In this document: positions 42,061 through 50,480 of the stretch, piece after piece
How positions within the stretch are numbered: the stretch's first letter is position 1
Layout of the letters: the number at the start of each line of letters is the position of its first letter
NCBI GenBank assembly: GCA_944384725.1
Contig: CALWUJ010000001.1
Location: forward strand, 62,001 to 126,000
Length of the DNA: 64,000 nt
Direction of reading: 5' to 3'
From: an uncultured Agathobaculum sp.
GTDB lineage: Bacteria > Bacillota > Clostridia > Oscillospirales > Butyricicoccaceae
Translations under genes and position numbers: made by a program
The notes under the pieces: model-generated
The model's input: only the letters and a program-made list of their open reading frames with translations
What the model was told of the DNA's origin: nothing
Databases searched by the model: none

Positions 42061-43833
42061 ATGGACAAGCAGGCATTTTTTTCCGGTCAGGTGTTTGACG
42101 CTTGGCGCTGGTTTGGCGCGCACATAAAAGATCACTCGGTCATTTTTCGTGTTTTTGCGCCAAATTCTGCGAGAATAACCGTTACTGGTGCATTTAACGA
42201 CTGGAAAGAGGACGAGCTGATACAGGACGGCCGAACCGGTTTCTGGTCGGTTTCCGTACCGGATGCGCAGCCGGGGCAGTTCTACAAATACCGCATTTAC
42301 ACCCACAACGGCACAGTTGTTGAGCACTGCGATCCTTATGGCTTCGCCATGGAACTGCGTCCAGGCTGCTGCTCGGTCATTACTGACCCGGACGAATATA
42401 CGTTCACCGACGCAGAGTGGATGTCCGCGCGCGCAGCTGCGCCTGACGCGCCGCTCAATATCTATGAACTGCACCTCGGCTCGTGGAAACGAAATTCCTC
42501 AGACGAAAACGGCTGGTATCGTTATGACGAAATTGCCGATTTGCTGATCCCCTATCTGCTGGACAACGGTTTTACTCATGTCGAGTTTTTGCCGCTGTCT
42601 GAGCATCCGTTTGACGGCTCATGGGGCTATCAGAATACTGGCTTTTTTGCGCCGACCTCGCGCTACGGCACATCCGCGCAACTCAAAATGCTGATCGACC
42701 GATTGCATCACGCGGGCATTGGGGCAATCATGGACTTTGTGCCTGTCCATTTTGCAATAGACAGCTACGGCCTTGCCCTGTTCGACAGCACGCCACTTTA
42801 CGAATATCCTCACCCCGATGTAGGTGAAAGCGAATGGGGCAGCTGCAATTTCATCCACTCTCGCCGCGAAGTACGCTGCTTTTTGCAGTCCGCCGCGGAC
42901 TATTGGCTGGATCAATTTCATTTTGACGGCCTGCGTATGGACGCGGTCAGCCGTCTGATTTACTGGCAGGGAGATCCTGCGCGCGGCGTCAACGGCGACA
43001 CGCTGGATTTCCTGAGAAATATGAATGCAGGTCTAAAAGCGCGCCACCCCTCCGCCCTATTGATTGCAGAGGACTCGACCGCGTTTCCGGGTGTGACTCG
43101 CCCAGTATCCGAAGGTGGGCTGGGCTTTGACTATAAGTGGGACTTAGGCTGGATGCACGACACGCTCACCTATATGCAGACCCCGCCAAACGAACGCGCT
43201 GAGCGGCGCGGTCAACTTCTGTTTTCTATGGAATACTTTCCGAATGAACAGTATCTTTTGCCCCTCTCACACGACGAAGTCGTGCACGGTAAAGCTGCCA
43301 TCGTCCAGAAGATGTGGGGCGCGGACCTGACCGATAAATATGCGCAGGCACGGGCGTTCTATCTCTACATGTTTGCACATCCCGGCAAAAAGCTGAACTT
43401 TATGGGCAACGAACTCGGCTTGCGCGTCGAATGGAGCGAGGCCGCTGAATTAGACTGGTCGTATGCCGACGGTCCATTCCACACGTTCTTCCGTGCGCTT
43501 TGCAAAACATACTGCGAACACCCTGCCCTGCATGCAGACTATGCACCGGACAGCTTTCGCTGGCTGCCAGTTGATCCAGACGCCCCCTCCGTGTTTGCAT
43601 GGGAGCGGCGCAGTGCAAACGAACGACTGATCGCCGTCTGCAATTTCTCAGACGAGCCTTACGACTTTCCCCTGCCCTCACCAAATTTCACTGTTCTGCT
43701 GCATACTGACTGGGATCATTTCGGCGGCAGTTCAAAAAAGAACACTCGGTCATTTAATGGCAATTCAGACCATTTCTTTTTGAAACTCGCAAAATTCAGT
43801 GCTGTTTTGCTGCAAATAGTTGATACGGAATAA
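42061..43833 (+). CDS. glgB: 1,4-alpha-glucan branching enzyme
   Basis: 590 aa GH13 enzyme forming alpha-1,6 branches in glycogen. N-terminal CBM48 (IFRVFAPNSARITVTGAFND), then the GH13 barrel with nucleophile Asp in FDGLRMDAVSRL, acid/base Glu in LLIAEDST and the third acid in LPLSHDEVVHG. GFTHVEFLPLSEHPFDGSWG is the GlgB-specific motif. Shorter than E. coli GlgB (no extra N-domain). No other glycogen genes adjoin; it is divergent from the ECF sigma gene. Confidence 0.95.
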   Translation: MDKQAFFSGQVFDAWRWFGAHIKDHSVIFRVFAPNSARITVTGAFNDWKEDELIQDGRTGFWSVSVPDAQPGQFYKYRIYTHNGTVVEHCDPYGFAMELRPGCCSVITDPDEYTFTDAEWMSARAAAPDAPLNIYELHLGSWKRNSSDENGWYRYDEIADLLIPYLLDNGFTHVEFLPLSEHPFDGSWGYQNTGFFAPTSRYGTSAQLKMLIDRLHHAGIGAIMDFVPVHFAIDSYGLALFDSTPLYEYPHPDVGESEWGSCNFIHSRREVRCFLQSAADYWLDQFHFDGLRMDAVSRLIYWQGDPARGVNGDTLDFLRNMNAGLKARHPSALLIAEDSTAFPGVTRPVSEGGLGFDYKWDLGWMHDTLTYMQTPPNERAERRGQLLFSMEYFPNEQYLLPLSHDEVVHGKAAIVQKMWGADLTDKYAQARAFYLYMFAHPGKKLNFMGNELGLRVEWSEAAELDWSYADGPFHTFFRALCKTYCEHPALHADYAPDSFRWLPVDPDAPSVFAWERRSANERLIAVCNFSDEPYDFPLPSPNFTVLLHTDWDHFGGSSKKNTRSFNGNSDHFFLKLAKFSAVLLQIVDTE

Positions 43834-43865
43834 TGCATCCAACAGCCTACCAGAAGTGTACAAAA

Positions 43866-43905
43866 AAGAAAAGAACCGTCCAAAATGGACGGTTCTTTTC
43901 TTTTT
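43866..43905. terminator. glgB terminator
   Basis: AAGAAAAGAACCGTCCA/TGGACGGTTCTTTTCTT, 17-bp stem, T5 tail. Confidence 0.93.
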
Positions 43906-43958
43906 ATTAACCAAATTCAAATAGCCTTTATTGGGCCTATACGGCTCAATGAAAGGTC

Positions 43959-44483
43959 TTATCCGATTTTCGGGAAAAGTTCCTGATCGATGACCGCATC
44001 CAGCGTCATGCTCGCGTAAGCAATTTGTGCCAAGCCGTCGATAAAACGGCTGACTGCTGCCAGCAGCACCGAGATATTGTCCGCCACAAAGGGGATGAGC
44101 TTTTCGAGTTCCAGAGAGCCATCAAGCAGCGTATTATGCTTGATGTAAATCTGCCCCGCCTGCTCGTAGTACCCAAATGCACCCAGCGCACAGAAGTCGT
44201 TGCAATAGGTGCACGCACGACGCAGCTGATTTGCATTGGTATCCGGTGCACCCTGAAACAGGGTGACAAAAAATTGCAGCAAGCCGCTGTCCTCGCTCGG
44301 CAGCTGAAGCGGAATAAAGCACACCTCGATCACCACATCCTTGGCAACCTTGCCCTGCCGCATTGCCTCGCAGCGCAGCAGTGTAGGCGCGCCTTCTTTA
44401 CGCATCACTTCTGCACGAAAGCCATTCTGGTTCAGCACCTCTGCCATGCAGCCGAGGATCTGCTCTTGTTGTTCGATCTTCAT
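43959..44483 (-). CDS. Hypothetical protein at end of purine operon
   Basis: 174 aa, soluble, no signal peptide. Start overlaps the purD stop by 4 nt (coupled translation), so it belongs to the purine operon transcript. It begins with a helix (EQQEQILGCMAEVLNQNGFR) followed by alternating strands (VVIEVCFIPLQLP), and has CTYCNDFCALGAFGYYEQ in the middle. The fold pattern recalls YbjN/type III chaperone-like domains, but I do not recognise a family. Confidence 0.75.
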   Translation of the reverse strand: MKIEQQEQILGCMAEVLNQNGFRAEVMRKEGAPTLLRCEAMRQGKVAKDVVIEVCFIPLQLPSEDSGLLQFFVTLFQGAPDTNANQLRRACTYCNDFCALGAFGYYEQAGQIYIKHNTLLDGSLELEKLIPFVADNISVLLAAVSRFIDGLAQIAYASMTLDAVIDQELFPKIG

Positions 44484-45736
44484 CCCTTTTTCACTCCAAT
44501 ATCTGTACGGTAATGTGCTTTGTCAAAATGAATCTTCTTGACGTCCGCATAAGCTTTGAGGATTGCCTCATCAAGCGTGGCGGCAGTCGCGGTCACGCCA
44601 AGCACACGGCCGCCACTGGTAACAAACGCGCCATCCTTGACCGCTGTGCCCGCATGGAACACAAACGAATCGGCCACATCATCCAAACCGGTGATGACCT
44701 TGCCCTTTTCGTATGCCTTTGGATAGCCACCCGACGCCATGCATACGCAGCAAGCCGCATTATCCGCCCACTGGATGTCGATTTCGTCCAACTTCTCGTC
44801 AATAACCGCATTGAAAATATCAAACAGGTCACTTTCCAAACGGGACAGTACCGCCTGTGTCTCCGGATCACCAAAGCGCGCATTGTACTCAATCACCTTG
44901 GGTCCCTTGGGTGTCAGCATCAAACCAAAGTACAGTACGCCCTTGAACGGACGGCCTTCTTTCGCCATTGCCGCGACTGTGGGCTGAAAAATTGTCTCCA
45001 TGCAGGTCTGTGCAATCTCGTCAGTATAGAACCGCGACGGTGAGAATGCACCCATACCGCCTGTATTCGGTCCTTCATCGTGGTCGTAGGCGCGCTTATG
45101 ATCCTGCGCCGACGGCATGGTCTTGAGGTGCTTGCTGTCGACAAACGCCAGCACGGACACTTCAGGTCCGGTCAGGTATTCCTCAATGACAACGCGCGCG
45201 CCAGCGCCGCCGAACGCACCGCCATCGATCGCATCCTTGACCGCGGCGATTGCCTCTTCCTCGGTCATAGCGACCGTCACGCCCTTGCCAAGTGCCAAAC
45301 CATCCGCTTTGACAACAATCGGCGCACCCTGCTCTTTGATATAAGCGATTGCCGCCGCAGAATCCTCAAAAACAGCATAGCCCGCGGTCGGGATACCGTA
45401 CTTTTTCATCAATTCCTTAGCAAAAGACTTAGATCCCTCGATCACCGCCGCGTTTTTGCGCGGGCCAAATGCACGAATGCCCGCTTCTTCCAGCGCATCC
45501 ACCATACCAAGCGCCAACGGATCATCCGGTGCGACCATCACAAGGTCGGGCTTATGCTCTTTCGCAAAGGCTACCACACCATCGATATCGGTCGCTTTGA
45601 TATCAACGCATTCCGCTTCCTGTGCGATACCGCCGTTGCCCGGCGCGCACCAGATATGGTCGACCTTGGGGCTTTTCTTCAATGTATGCACGATGGCGTG
45701 CTCTCGCCCGCCGCCGCCGATCACCATTACTTTCAT
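44480..45736 (-). CDS. purD: Phosphoribosylamine--glycine ligase (GAR synthetase)
   Basis: 418 aa ATP-grasp enzyme, second purine step. MKVMVIGGGGREHAI at the N-terminus, ATP-grasp loop PIVVKADGLALGKGVTVA, and PNTGGMGAFSPSRF plus VIEYNARFGDPETQ. It overlaps its operon neighbours on both sides by 4 nt. Confidence 0.98.
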   Translation of the reverse strand: MKVMVIGGGGREHAIVHTLKKSPKVDHIWCAPGNGGIAQEAECVDIKATDIDGVVAFAKEHKPDLVMVAPDDPLALGMVDALEEAGIRAFGPRKNAAVIEGSKSFAKELMKKYGIPTAGYAVFEDSAAAIAYIKEQGAPIVVKADGLALGKGVTVAMTEEEAIAAVKDAIDGGAFGGAGARVVIEEYLTGPEVSVLAFVDSKHLKTMPSAQDHKRAYDHDEGPNTGGMGAFSPSRFYTDEIAQTCMETIFQPTVAAMAKEGRPFKGVLYFGLMLTPKGPKVIEYNARFGDPETQAVLSRLESDLFDIFNAVIDEKLDEIDIQWADNAACCVCMASGGYPKAYEKGKVITGLDDVADSFVFHAGTAVKDGAFVTSGGRVLGVTATAATLDEAILKAYADVKKIHFDKAHYRTDIGVKKG

Positions 45737-46272
45737 GGTTTTTCTCCCTCCGTACGGATGTATTCTTTCTGCGCGCGGAACGTATCTACCAGCAGCGCAA
45801 TGTACCCAATCACCGTCAACGTATTGACCGCCGTAACAGTCAGCGACAGCGCCATATCATTCAGCCAGCCGGGCGCCATGAGCAGCGTCAGGATAAATCC
45901 TGCGCTCCACACGGCGAAAATCATCCATTCGATGATAATGCTGCGTTCTGCTTCGCGCATTTGTGCCTGATACGCCATCAGCAGCATGCAGCCGGTCAAT
46001 AGCAGCGGCACGAGTGACGCATATTCCAGCACCATGCGAATAAGTCCCGGCGGCAGCACCGCCGGCCCGCAGACAACCTCAAAACCGATGCACACATCTG
46101 CCGCAATGCTCGCGCGCAAAAACCAGCGCGATACCTGCTGCAAGGACAGCGCGCCCGCCGAAATGAGCGCATAGCCCACGATTTGCAGCATCCAATTGTC
46201 CTGCAACGCCAGCCGAAGCAATAGCCCGCCCGCAATCGCAAGATAGGCATAATAGCCGCGGATCAGTTTCAT
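45733..46272 (-). CDS. Membrane protein of unknown function (purine operon, 2nd of pair)
   Basis: 179 aa from ATG 46272, which overlaps the stop of the preceding membrane gene (ATGA). Five to six hydrophobic segments (LAIAGGLLLRLALQD, LEYASLVPLLLTGCMLLMAY, WMIFAVWSAGFILTLLMAP, TVTAVNTLTVIGYIALLVDT). Its stop overlaps the purD start (ATGA). No family recognised. Confidence 0.8.
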   Translation of the reverse strand: MKLIRGYYAYLAIAGGLLLRLALQDNWMLQIVGYALISAGALSLQQVSRWFLRASIAADVCIGFEVVCGPAVLPPGLIRMVLEYASLVPLLLTGCMLLMAYQAQMREAERSIIIEWMIFAVWSAGFILTLLMAPGWLNDMALSLTVTAVNTLTVIGYIALLVDTFRAQKEYIRTEGEKP

Positions 46273-46853
46273 TCCTCCACCTGCTCTTTCAGCAGCGTTC
46301 TGGCACGCCACAGATACCGTACCATCCAGACATAAGACACAATCGCCGCGAGCAGTGCAATGATCTCAAACACCATCTGTACCCGGAACAGCAGCGTATA
46401 TTGGCCTTGTACGGCCGACAGTTTAGCCTGTCCCTCGAACAGCGGCAGAAAGCCCATCATCGACGCGCCGCGCTGAATGAGTGTCACAAGCGCCCACGTC
46501 CGCCCGATGCGCAGCGTCTGCTCAGACGCATCCAACGCACGGAACTTTTGGTCAAAACCGCGCTGCATGGGCAAGTAAATCAGCAGAAACAGCAGATTCA
46601 CCAGCATATTACCGACCCATGTCGGGCCTGTGCCGTTCGGCACCAGCAACGTCAGCGCACAGCCGATGAGCGCCGCGCCCAGCGCGACAGGACAGCGCAG
46701 CCGCCATGCAGCCCAACCGTTCATCAGATAGCTAACCGCCAACAAAACCAGTTCAGCTGTCTCACCGAGCAGCATTGGGCTGAACGCCGCGGCAACTTGC
46801 ACCACGAACGCGAGCAGCACCCAATTCGCCGCTGATGCAGCATTTTGCCGCAT
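46269..46853 (-). CDS. Membrane protein of unknown function (purine operon, 1st of pair)
   Basis: 194 aa from ATG 46853, overlapping the purH stop by 1 base (TGATG). Five to six membrane segments (WVLLAFVVQVAAAFSPMLLG, LVLLAVSYLMNGWAAWRL, MVFEIIALLAAIVSYVWMVR). It precedes a second, similarly sized membrane protein. The two share a 4-bp overlap and may form a heteromer; tight coupling inside a pur operon hints at a nucleobase or metabolite role, but that is inference. Confidence 0.8.
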   Translation of the reverse strand: MRQNAASAANWVLLAFVVQVAAAFSPMLLGETAELVLLAVSYLMNGWAAWRLRCPVALGAALIGCALTLLVPNGTGPTWVGNMLVNLLFLLIYLPMQRGFDQKFRALDASEQTLRIGRTWALVTLIQRGASMMGFLPLFEGQAKLSAVQGQYTLLFRVQMVFEIIALLAAIVSYVWMVRYLWRARTLLKEQVEE

Positions 46854-48028
46854 CAATGGTGGAACAGGCGCATGCCGGTGAACGCCATCACGATGCCATA
46901 TTTATTGGCGGTTTCGATTACATTATCGTCCCGGATCGAGCCGCCCGGCTGCACAATATACTGCACGCCCGACTTACGCGCGCGCTCGACGTTGTCGCCA
47001 AACGGGAAGAACGCGTCCGAGCCAACCGTTACGCCCGTGTTCTTTGCAATCCATGCCTTCTTTTCCTCGGCGGTGAGCACTTCCGGCTTGACCTTGAAGG
47101 TGTTCTGCCATACGCCGTCCGCCAGCACATCCTCGTACTCGTCCGAGATATACACGTCGATCGCATTGTCGCGATCGGGTCGGCGGATGCCGTCTACAAA
47201 CTGCAAACCCAGCACCTTGGGATGCTGCCGCAGGAACCAGTTATCCGCCTTATTGCCCGCCAAACGCGTGCAGTGGATACGGCTCTGCTGACCCGCGCCC
47301 ACACCGATGGTCATGCCATTCTTGACGTAGCAGACCGAGTTGGACTGCGTATACTTAAGCGTAATGAGCGACAGGATCATGTCGTGCTTTGCGCTCTCAG
47401 GCAATTCCTTGTTGTCAGTCACGATGTTGTTCAGCAGGCTCTCATTGATCTCATAGTCGTTGTAGCCCTGCTCAAAACGGATGCCGAAAATATCACGCTG
47501 TTCGATCGGCTTCGGCTCATAATCCGGGTCGATCTTAACGACATTATAGCTGCCCTTACGCTTGGTTTTAAGAATTTCGAGCGCCTCGTCCGTGTAACCC
47601 GGCGCAATGATGCCGTCAGACACCTCATGCGCGAGATAGGCCGCGGTGTCTGCATCGCACACGTCGGAGAGCGCCGCCCAGTCGCCATAGGAGCACAGGC
47701 GGTCTGCGCCGCGCGCGCGGATATAGGCGCACGCGATGGGCGACAGCTCGTGATCGGTCTCGACGAAGTACATCTGCTTTTCAACCTCGGTCAGCGGCTT
47801 GCCAAGCGCTGCGCCCGCTGGGGACACATGCTTAAAAGACGCTGCCGCCGGCATACCGGTCGCCTTTTTCAAGGCTTTTACCAACTGCCATGAGTTGAAT
47901 GCGTCGCAGAAGTTGATATAACCCGGCTTGCCGTTCAAAACCTCGATCGGCAGTTCGCCCTCGGTCATAAAAATGCGCGCGGGTTTCTGGTTGGGGTTGC
48001 AGCCATATTTGAGCGCGAGTTCGTTCAT
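46853..48028 (-). CDS. purH: AICAR transformylase, stand-alone (PurH formyltransferase domain)
   Basis: 391 aa: the PurH C-terminal formyltransferase domain without the N-terminal MGS-like IMP cyclohydrolase domain. Motifs AASFKHVSPAGAALGKPLTE (catalytic Lys-His), SNSVCYVKNGMTIGVGAGQQ and GSDAFFPFGDNVERA are intact. Uses 10-formyl-THF to make FAICAR. Ring closure to IMP is supplied by the adjacent PurO-type gene, which overlaps by 4 nt. Confidence 0.95.
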   Translation of the reverse strand: MNELALKYGCNPNQKPARIFMTEGELPIEVLNGKPGYINFCDAFNSWQLVKALKKATGMPAAASFKHVSPAGAALGKPLTEVEKQMYFVETDHELSPIACAYIRARGADRLCSYGDWAALSDVCDADTAAYLAHEVSDGIIAPGYTDEALEILKTKRKGSYNVVKIDPDYEPKPIEQRDIFGIRFEQGYNDYEINESLLNNIVTDNKELPESAKHDMILSLITLKYTQSNSVCYVKNGMTIGVGAGQQSRIHCTRLAGNKADNWFLRQHPKVLGLQFVDGIRRPDRDNAIDVYISDEYEDVLADGVWQNTFKVKPEVLTAEEKKAWIAKNTGVTVGSDAFFPFGDNVERARKSGVQYIVQPGGSIRDDNVIETANKYGIVMAFTGMRLFHH

Positions 48029-48750
48029 GCGTCCTTGCCCTCCTCATGCTTGTTGCGGATCTCCTGCCAGTATGCGCCGGTTTCAAGGTCGATATAGCGC
48101 ACAAACAGAGCGACCTTGTTCTGCTCGTTCATGCTCGACCAGAGCATTTCGGTGAACTGCTTGATCGGTTTTTCAATGCGAATGCACTTGGGTTCTCCAC
48201 GGAACGGAGGCAGCGGGTCGCCGTCGCACTGATAGGTGTGAATAAAATGTCCCAGACCCGGCACCGGCTTATCATATTCATAGAAAAAGCGCTTGTTAGA
48301 GGTGCGGTCGGACGTAAAGTTCTTGAGGATCGACAGGCTGTAAGAGCCGTCCTCATTGATGACGCCCGAAATGCGCGAAGTGTAGTTCGGCGGGTCAGGC
48401 TCAAACTGACGGGTACGCAGCGCGTCGATATAGCTCTTGCCCTCGCGCAGATACTCGCAGATCGTGTCGGTCTGGTCGCCGTTGGTCACGACCAGCTTAC
48501 CGCCGCACTGACGAACCGGATGGTAGATGATGAGCGACGGGTCGGTCATCTTGGACGGGTCGTACGCCTGCGTGCAGATACCGTCCTCGGTCTCCACAAA
48601 CACGCGGTTACGGCTGTTCTCAGAACGGCCCATGATAAAATAAGCCACCACGTTCTGCTTGTTATCCAGCGTGCGGCCAAAGATGATGCCGCGGCCCGGA
48701 TACGCATTGCTCATCAGCTCGTTGCTGATATTGAACACATTCTTGCTCAT
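48025..48750 (-). CDS. purO: IMP cyclohydrolase, archaeal PurO type
   Basis: 241 aa from ATG 48750 (AAGGAAGG upstream; the frame to 48786 starts in the purN stop region). NISNELMSNAYPGRGIIFGR, NSRNRVFVETEDG and LSIFKN-like SLSILKNFTSDRTSNK are PurO/IMPCH features of the Ntn-type fold. Closes FAICAR to IMP. This archaeal-style enzyme with a separate transformylase replaces bifunctional PurH, as known in several Clostridia. Confidence 0.9.
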   Translation of the reverse strand: MSKNVFNISNELMSNAYPGRGIIFGRTLDNKQNVVAYFIMGRSENSRNRVFVETEDGICTQAYDPSKMTDPSLIIYHPVRQCGGKLVVTNGDQTDTICEYLREGKSYIDALRTRQFEPDPPNYTSRISGVINEDGSYSLSILKNFTSDRTSNKRFFYEYDKPVPGLGHFIHTYQCDGDPLPPFRGEPKCIRIEKPIKQFTEMLWSSMNEQNKVALFVRYIDLETGAYWQEIRNKHEEGKDA

Positions 48751-48767
48751 AACGCTTTCCTTCCTTC

Positions 48768-49391
48768 TTACTTTTTGGCAACCCATGCGCCGTGAACGCT
48801 GAGCCGTCCTGCGCAGAAGTCACTGACCGCCTGCGGCAGCAAAAGCCACTCCGCCTCACGCATGACACGCTTCTGAAGCGTCTCCGGTGTATCGCCTTCT
48901 ACCACTTCGACCGCCTTTTGCGCAATGATTGCGCCGCCATCCACCACTTCGGATACAAAATGCACGGTAGCACCGGTCACCTTCACCCCTTTGGCAAGGG
49001 CTGCCTCATGCACGCGCAGTCCATAGAAGCCTTCCCCGCAAAAAGACGGGATGAGCGACGGATGCACATTGATGATGCGGTTTTCGTACTGGCGGCAGAA
49101 GCTGTCCGGCAGCACGGTCATAAAGCCCGCCAGCACAATCAGCCCGATCTCATATTCCTCAAGCAGCGCGGTCAGTGCCGCGCCGTAATCGTCCGCACTG
49201 TCAAAATCGCGGCGGCGCAGCACAGCAGACGGAATGGACGCCTTTGCCGCGCGCTCGAGCGCGAACGCCTCTGGATTAGAGGAAACCACCAGCCGGATGC
49301 GGCCGTTTTCGATCTTGTCTGCGGCTTGCGCGTCAATCAGCGCTTGCAGATTCGTGCCGCCGCCCGAAACCAAAACTGCGATGTTTGTCAT
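48768..49391 (-). CDS. purN: GAR transformylase
   Basis: 207 aa. NIAVLVSGGGTNLQALID at the N-terminus; catalytic Asn/His in NVHPSLIPSFCGEGFYG; the Asp loop GVKVTGATVHFVSEVVDGG. Third purine step using 10-formyl-THF. 15 bp after purM. Confidence 0.97.
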   Translation of the reverse strand: MTNIAVLVSGGGTNLQALIDAQAADKIENGRIRLVVSSNPEAFALERAAKASIPSAVLRRRDFDSADDYGAALTALLEEYEIGLIVLAGFMTVLPDSFCRQYENRIINVHPSLIPSFCGEGFYGLRVHEAALAKGVKVTGATVHFVSEVVDGGAIIAQKAVEVVEGDTPETLQKRVMREAEWLLLPQAVSDFCAGRLSVHGAWVAKK

Positions 49392-49406
49392 ATCGCTTCT
49401 CCCTTT

Positions 49407-50444
49407 TTATTCGAGCACAACGCCCTTTTCGCCGCTGACGCACTCACCGATGATATAAGCCTTTTCACCCGCGGCCGAAATCGCAGCCACCGCACGGGAT
49501 GCATCCTCCGCCGCAACTGCGAGCACCAGACCTGCGCCCATGTTGAAGGTGTTGTACATATCGCGCTCCGGAATTTTGCCGGTCTTGGCGATCAGGTCAA
49601 ATACCGGCGGCACCGGCATCGCGCTTTTTTCAATTTTCGCACAAATGCCGTCCGGCAGCATGCGCGGTACATTCTCATAGAAGCCGCCGCCTGTGATATG
49701 GCTGATGCCCTTGACTTCCACCGTACCCATCAGGCCCTGAATCGCCTTGACATAGATCTTGGTCGGGGTCAGCAGCTCTTCACCGAGCGTCTTGCCAAAT
49801 TCATCAATGTAACGGCGCACAGACTTTTCGTTGATACCCAGCGTCTTGCGTACCAGAGAATAGCCGTTGGAATGCACACCCGAGGATGCCACACCAATTA
49901 ACACATCGCCCGGACGAATGCTCGTGCCGTCGATCATCTTCTCCTTGTCGACCATGCCAACCGAAAAGCCCGCCATATCATACTCGTCCTCCGGATAGAA
50001 GCCGGGCATTTCAGCGGTCTCGCCGCCGATCAGCGCGCAGCCTGCCTGACGGCAGCCCTCTGCAATGCCGGAAACCATCTGCGCGATCTTCGCCGGGTGG
50101 TTCTTGCCGACCGCAATGTAATCCAGGAAGAACAGCGGCTGTGCACCGCAGCAGGCAATGTCGTTGACGCACATCGCCACGCAGTCAATGCCGACGGTAT
50201 CGTGCTTATCCATCAAAAAGGCCAGCTTGAGCTTAGTGCCCACGCCGTCCGTACCGGAAACCAGAATGGGATCAGCCATGCCCTTGAAGTCCGGACGGAA
50301 CAGGCCGCCGAAGCCGCCGAGCGTACCCATGACGCCCTTGGTGAAGGTCGATTCGACCATCGGCTTCATCAGCTTGACCGCCTCATAACCAGCGGTTACA
50401 TCTACGCCGGCTGCCTTATAGCTTTCAGAACGGCTCTCACTCAT
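49407..50444 (-). CDS. purM: AIR synthetase
   Basis: 345 aa. [40 protein letters not shown] and [19 protein letters not shown] are PurM motifs; C-terminal [20 protein letters not shown]-dependent cyclisation of FGAM to AIR. purL/Q/S, needed for the preceding step, are not in the window. Confidence 0.98.
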   Translation of the reverse strand: MSESRSESYKAAGVDVTAGYEAVKLMKPMVESTFTKGVMGTLGGFGGLFRPDFKGMADPILVSGTDGVGTKLKLAFLMDKHDTVGIDCVAMCVNDIACCGAQPLFFLDYIAVGKNHPAKIAQMVSGIAEGCRQAGCALIGGETAEMPGFYPEDEYDMAGFSVGMVDKEKMIDGTSIRPGDVLIGVASSGVHSNGYSLVRKTLGINEKSVRRYIDEFGKTLGEELLTPTKIYVKAIQGLMGTVEVKGISHITGGGFYENVPRMLPDGICAKIEKSAMPVPPVFDLIAKTGKIPERDMYNTFNMGAGLVLAVAAEDASRAVAAISAAGEKAYIIGECVSGEKGVVLE

Positions 50445-50480
50445 AATAATACTCCTTCGTCGTTATTTCGGCGGAACAGC

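Noticed and set aside
46269-46311. Longer start for the second membrane protein (46311)
   Set aside because: The ATG at 46272 forms an ATGA overlap with the upstream stop and has GGAGG directly before it; the extension adds hydrophilic residues without an RBS.
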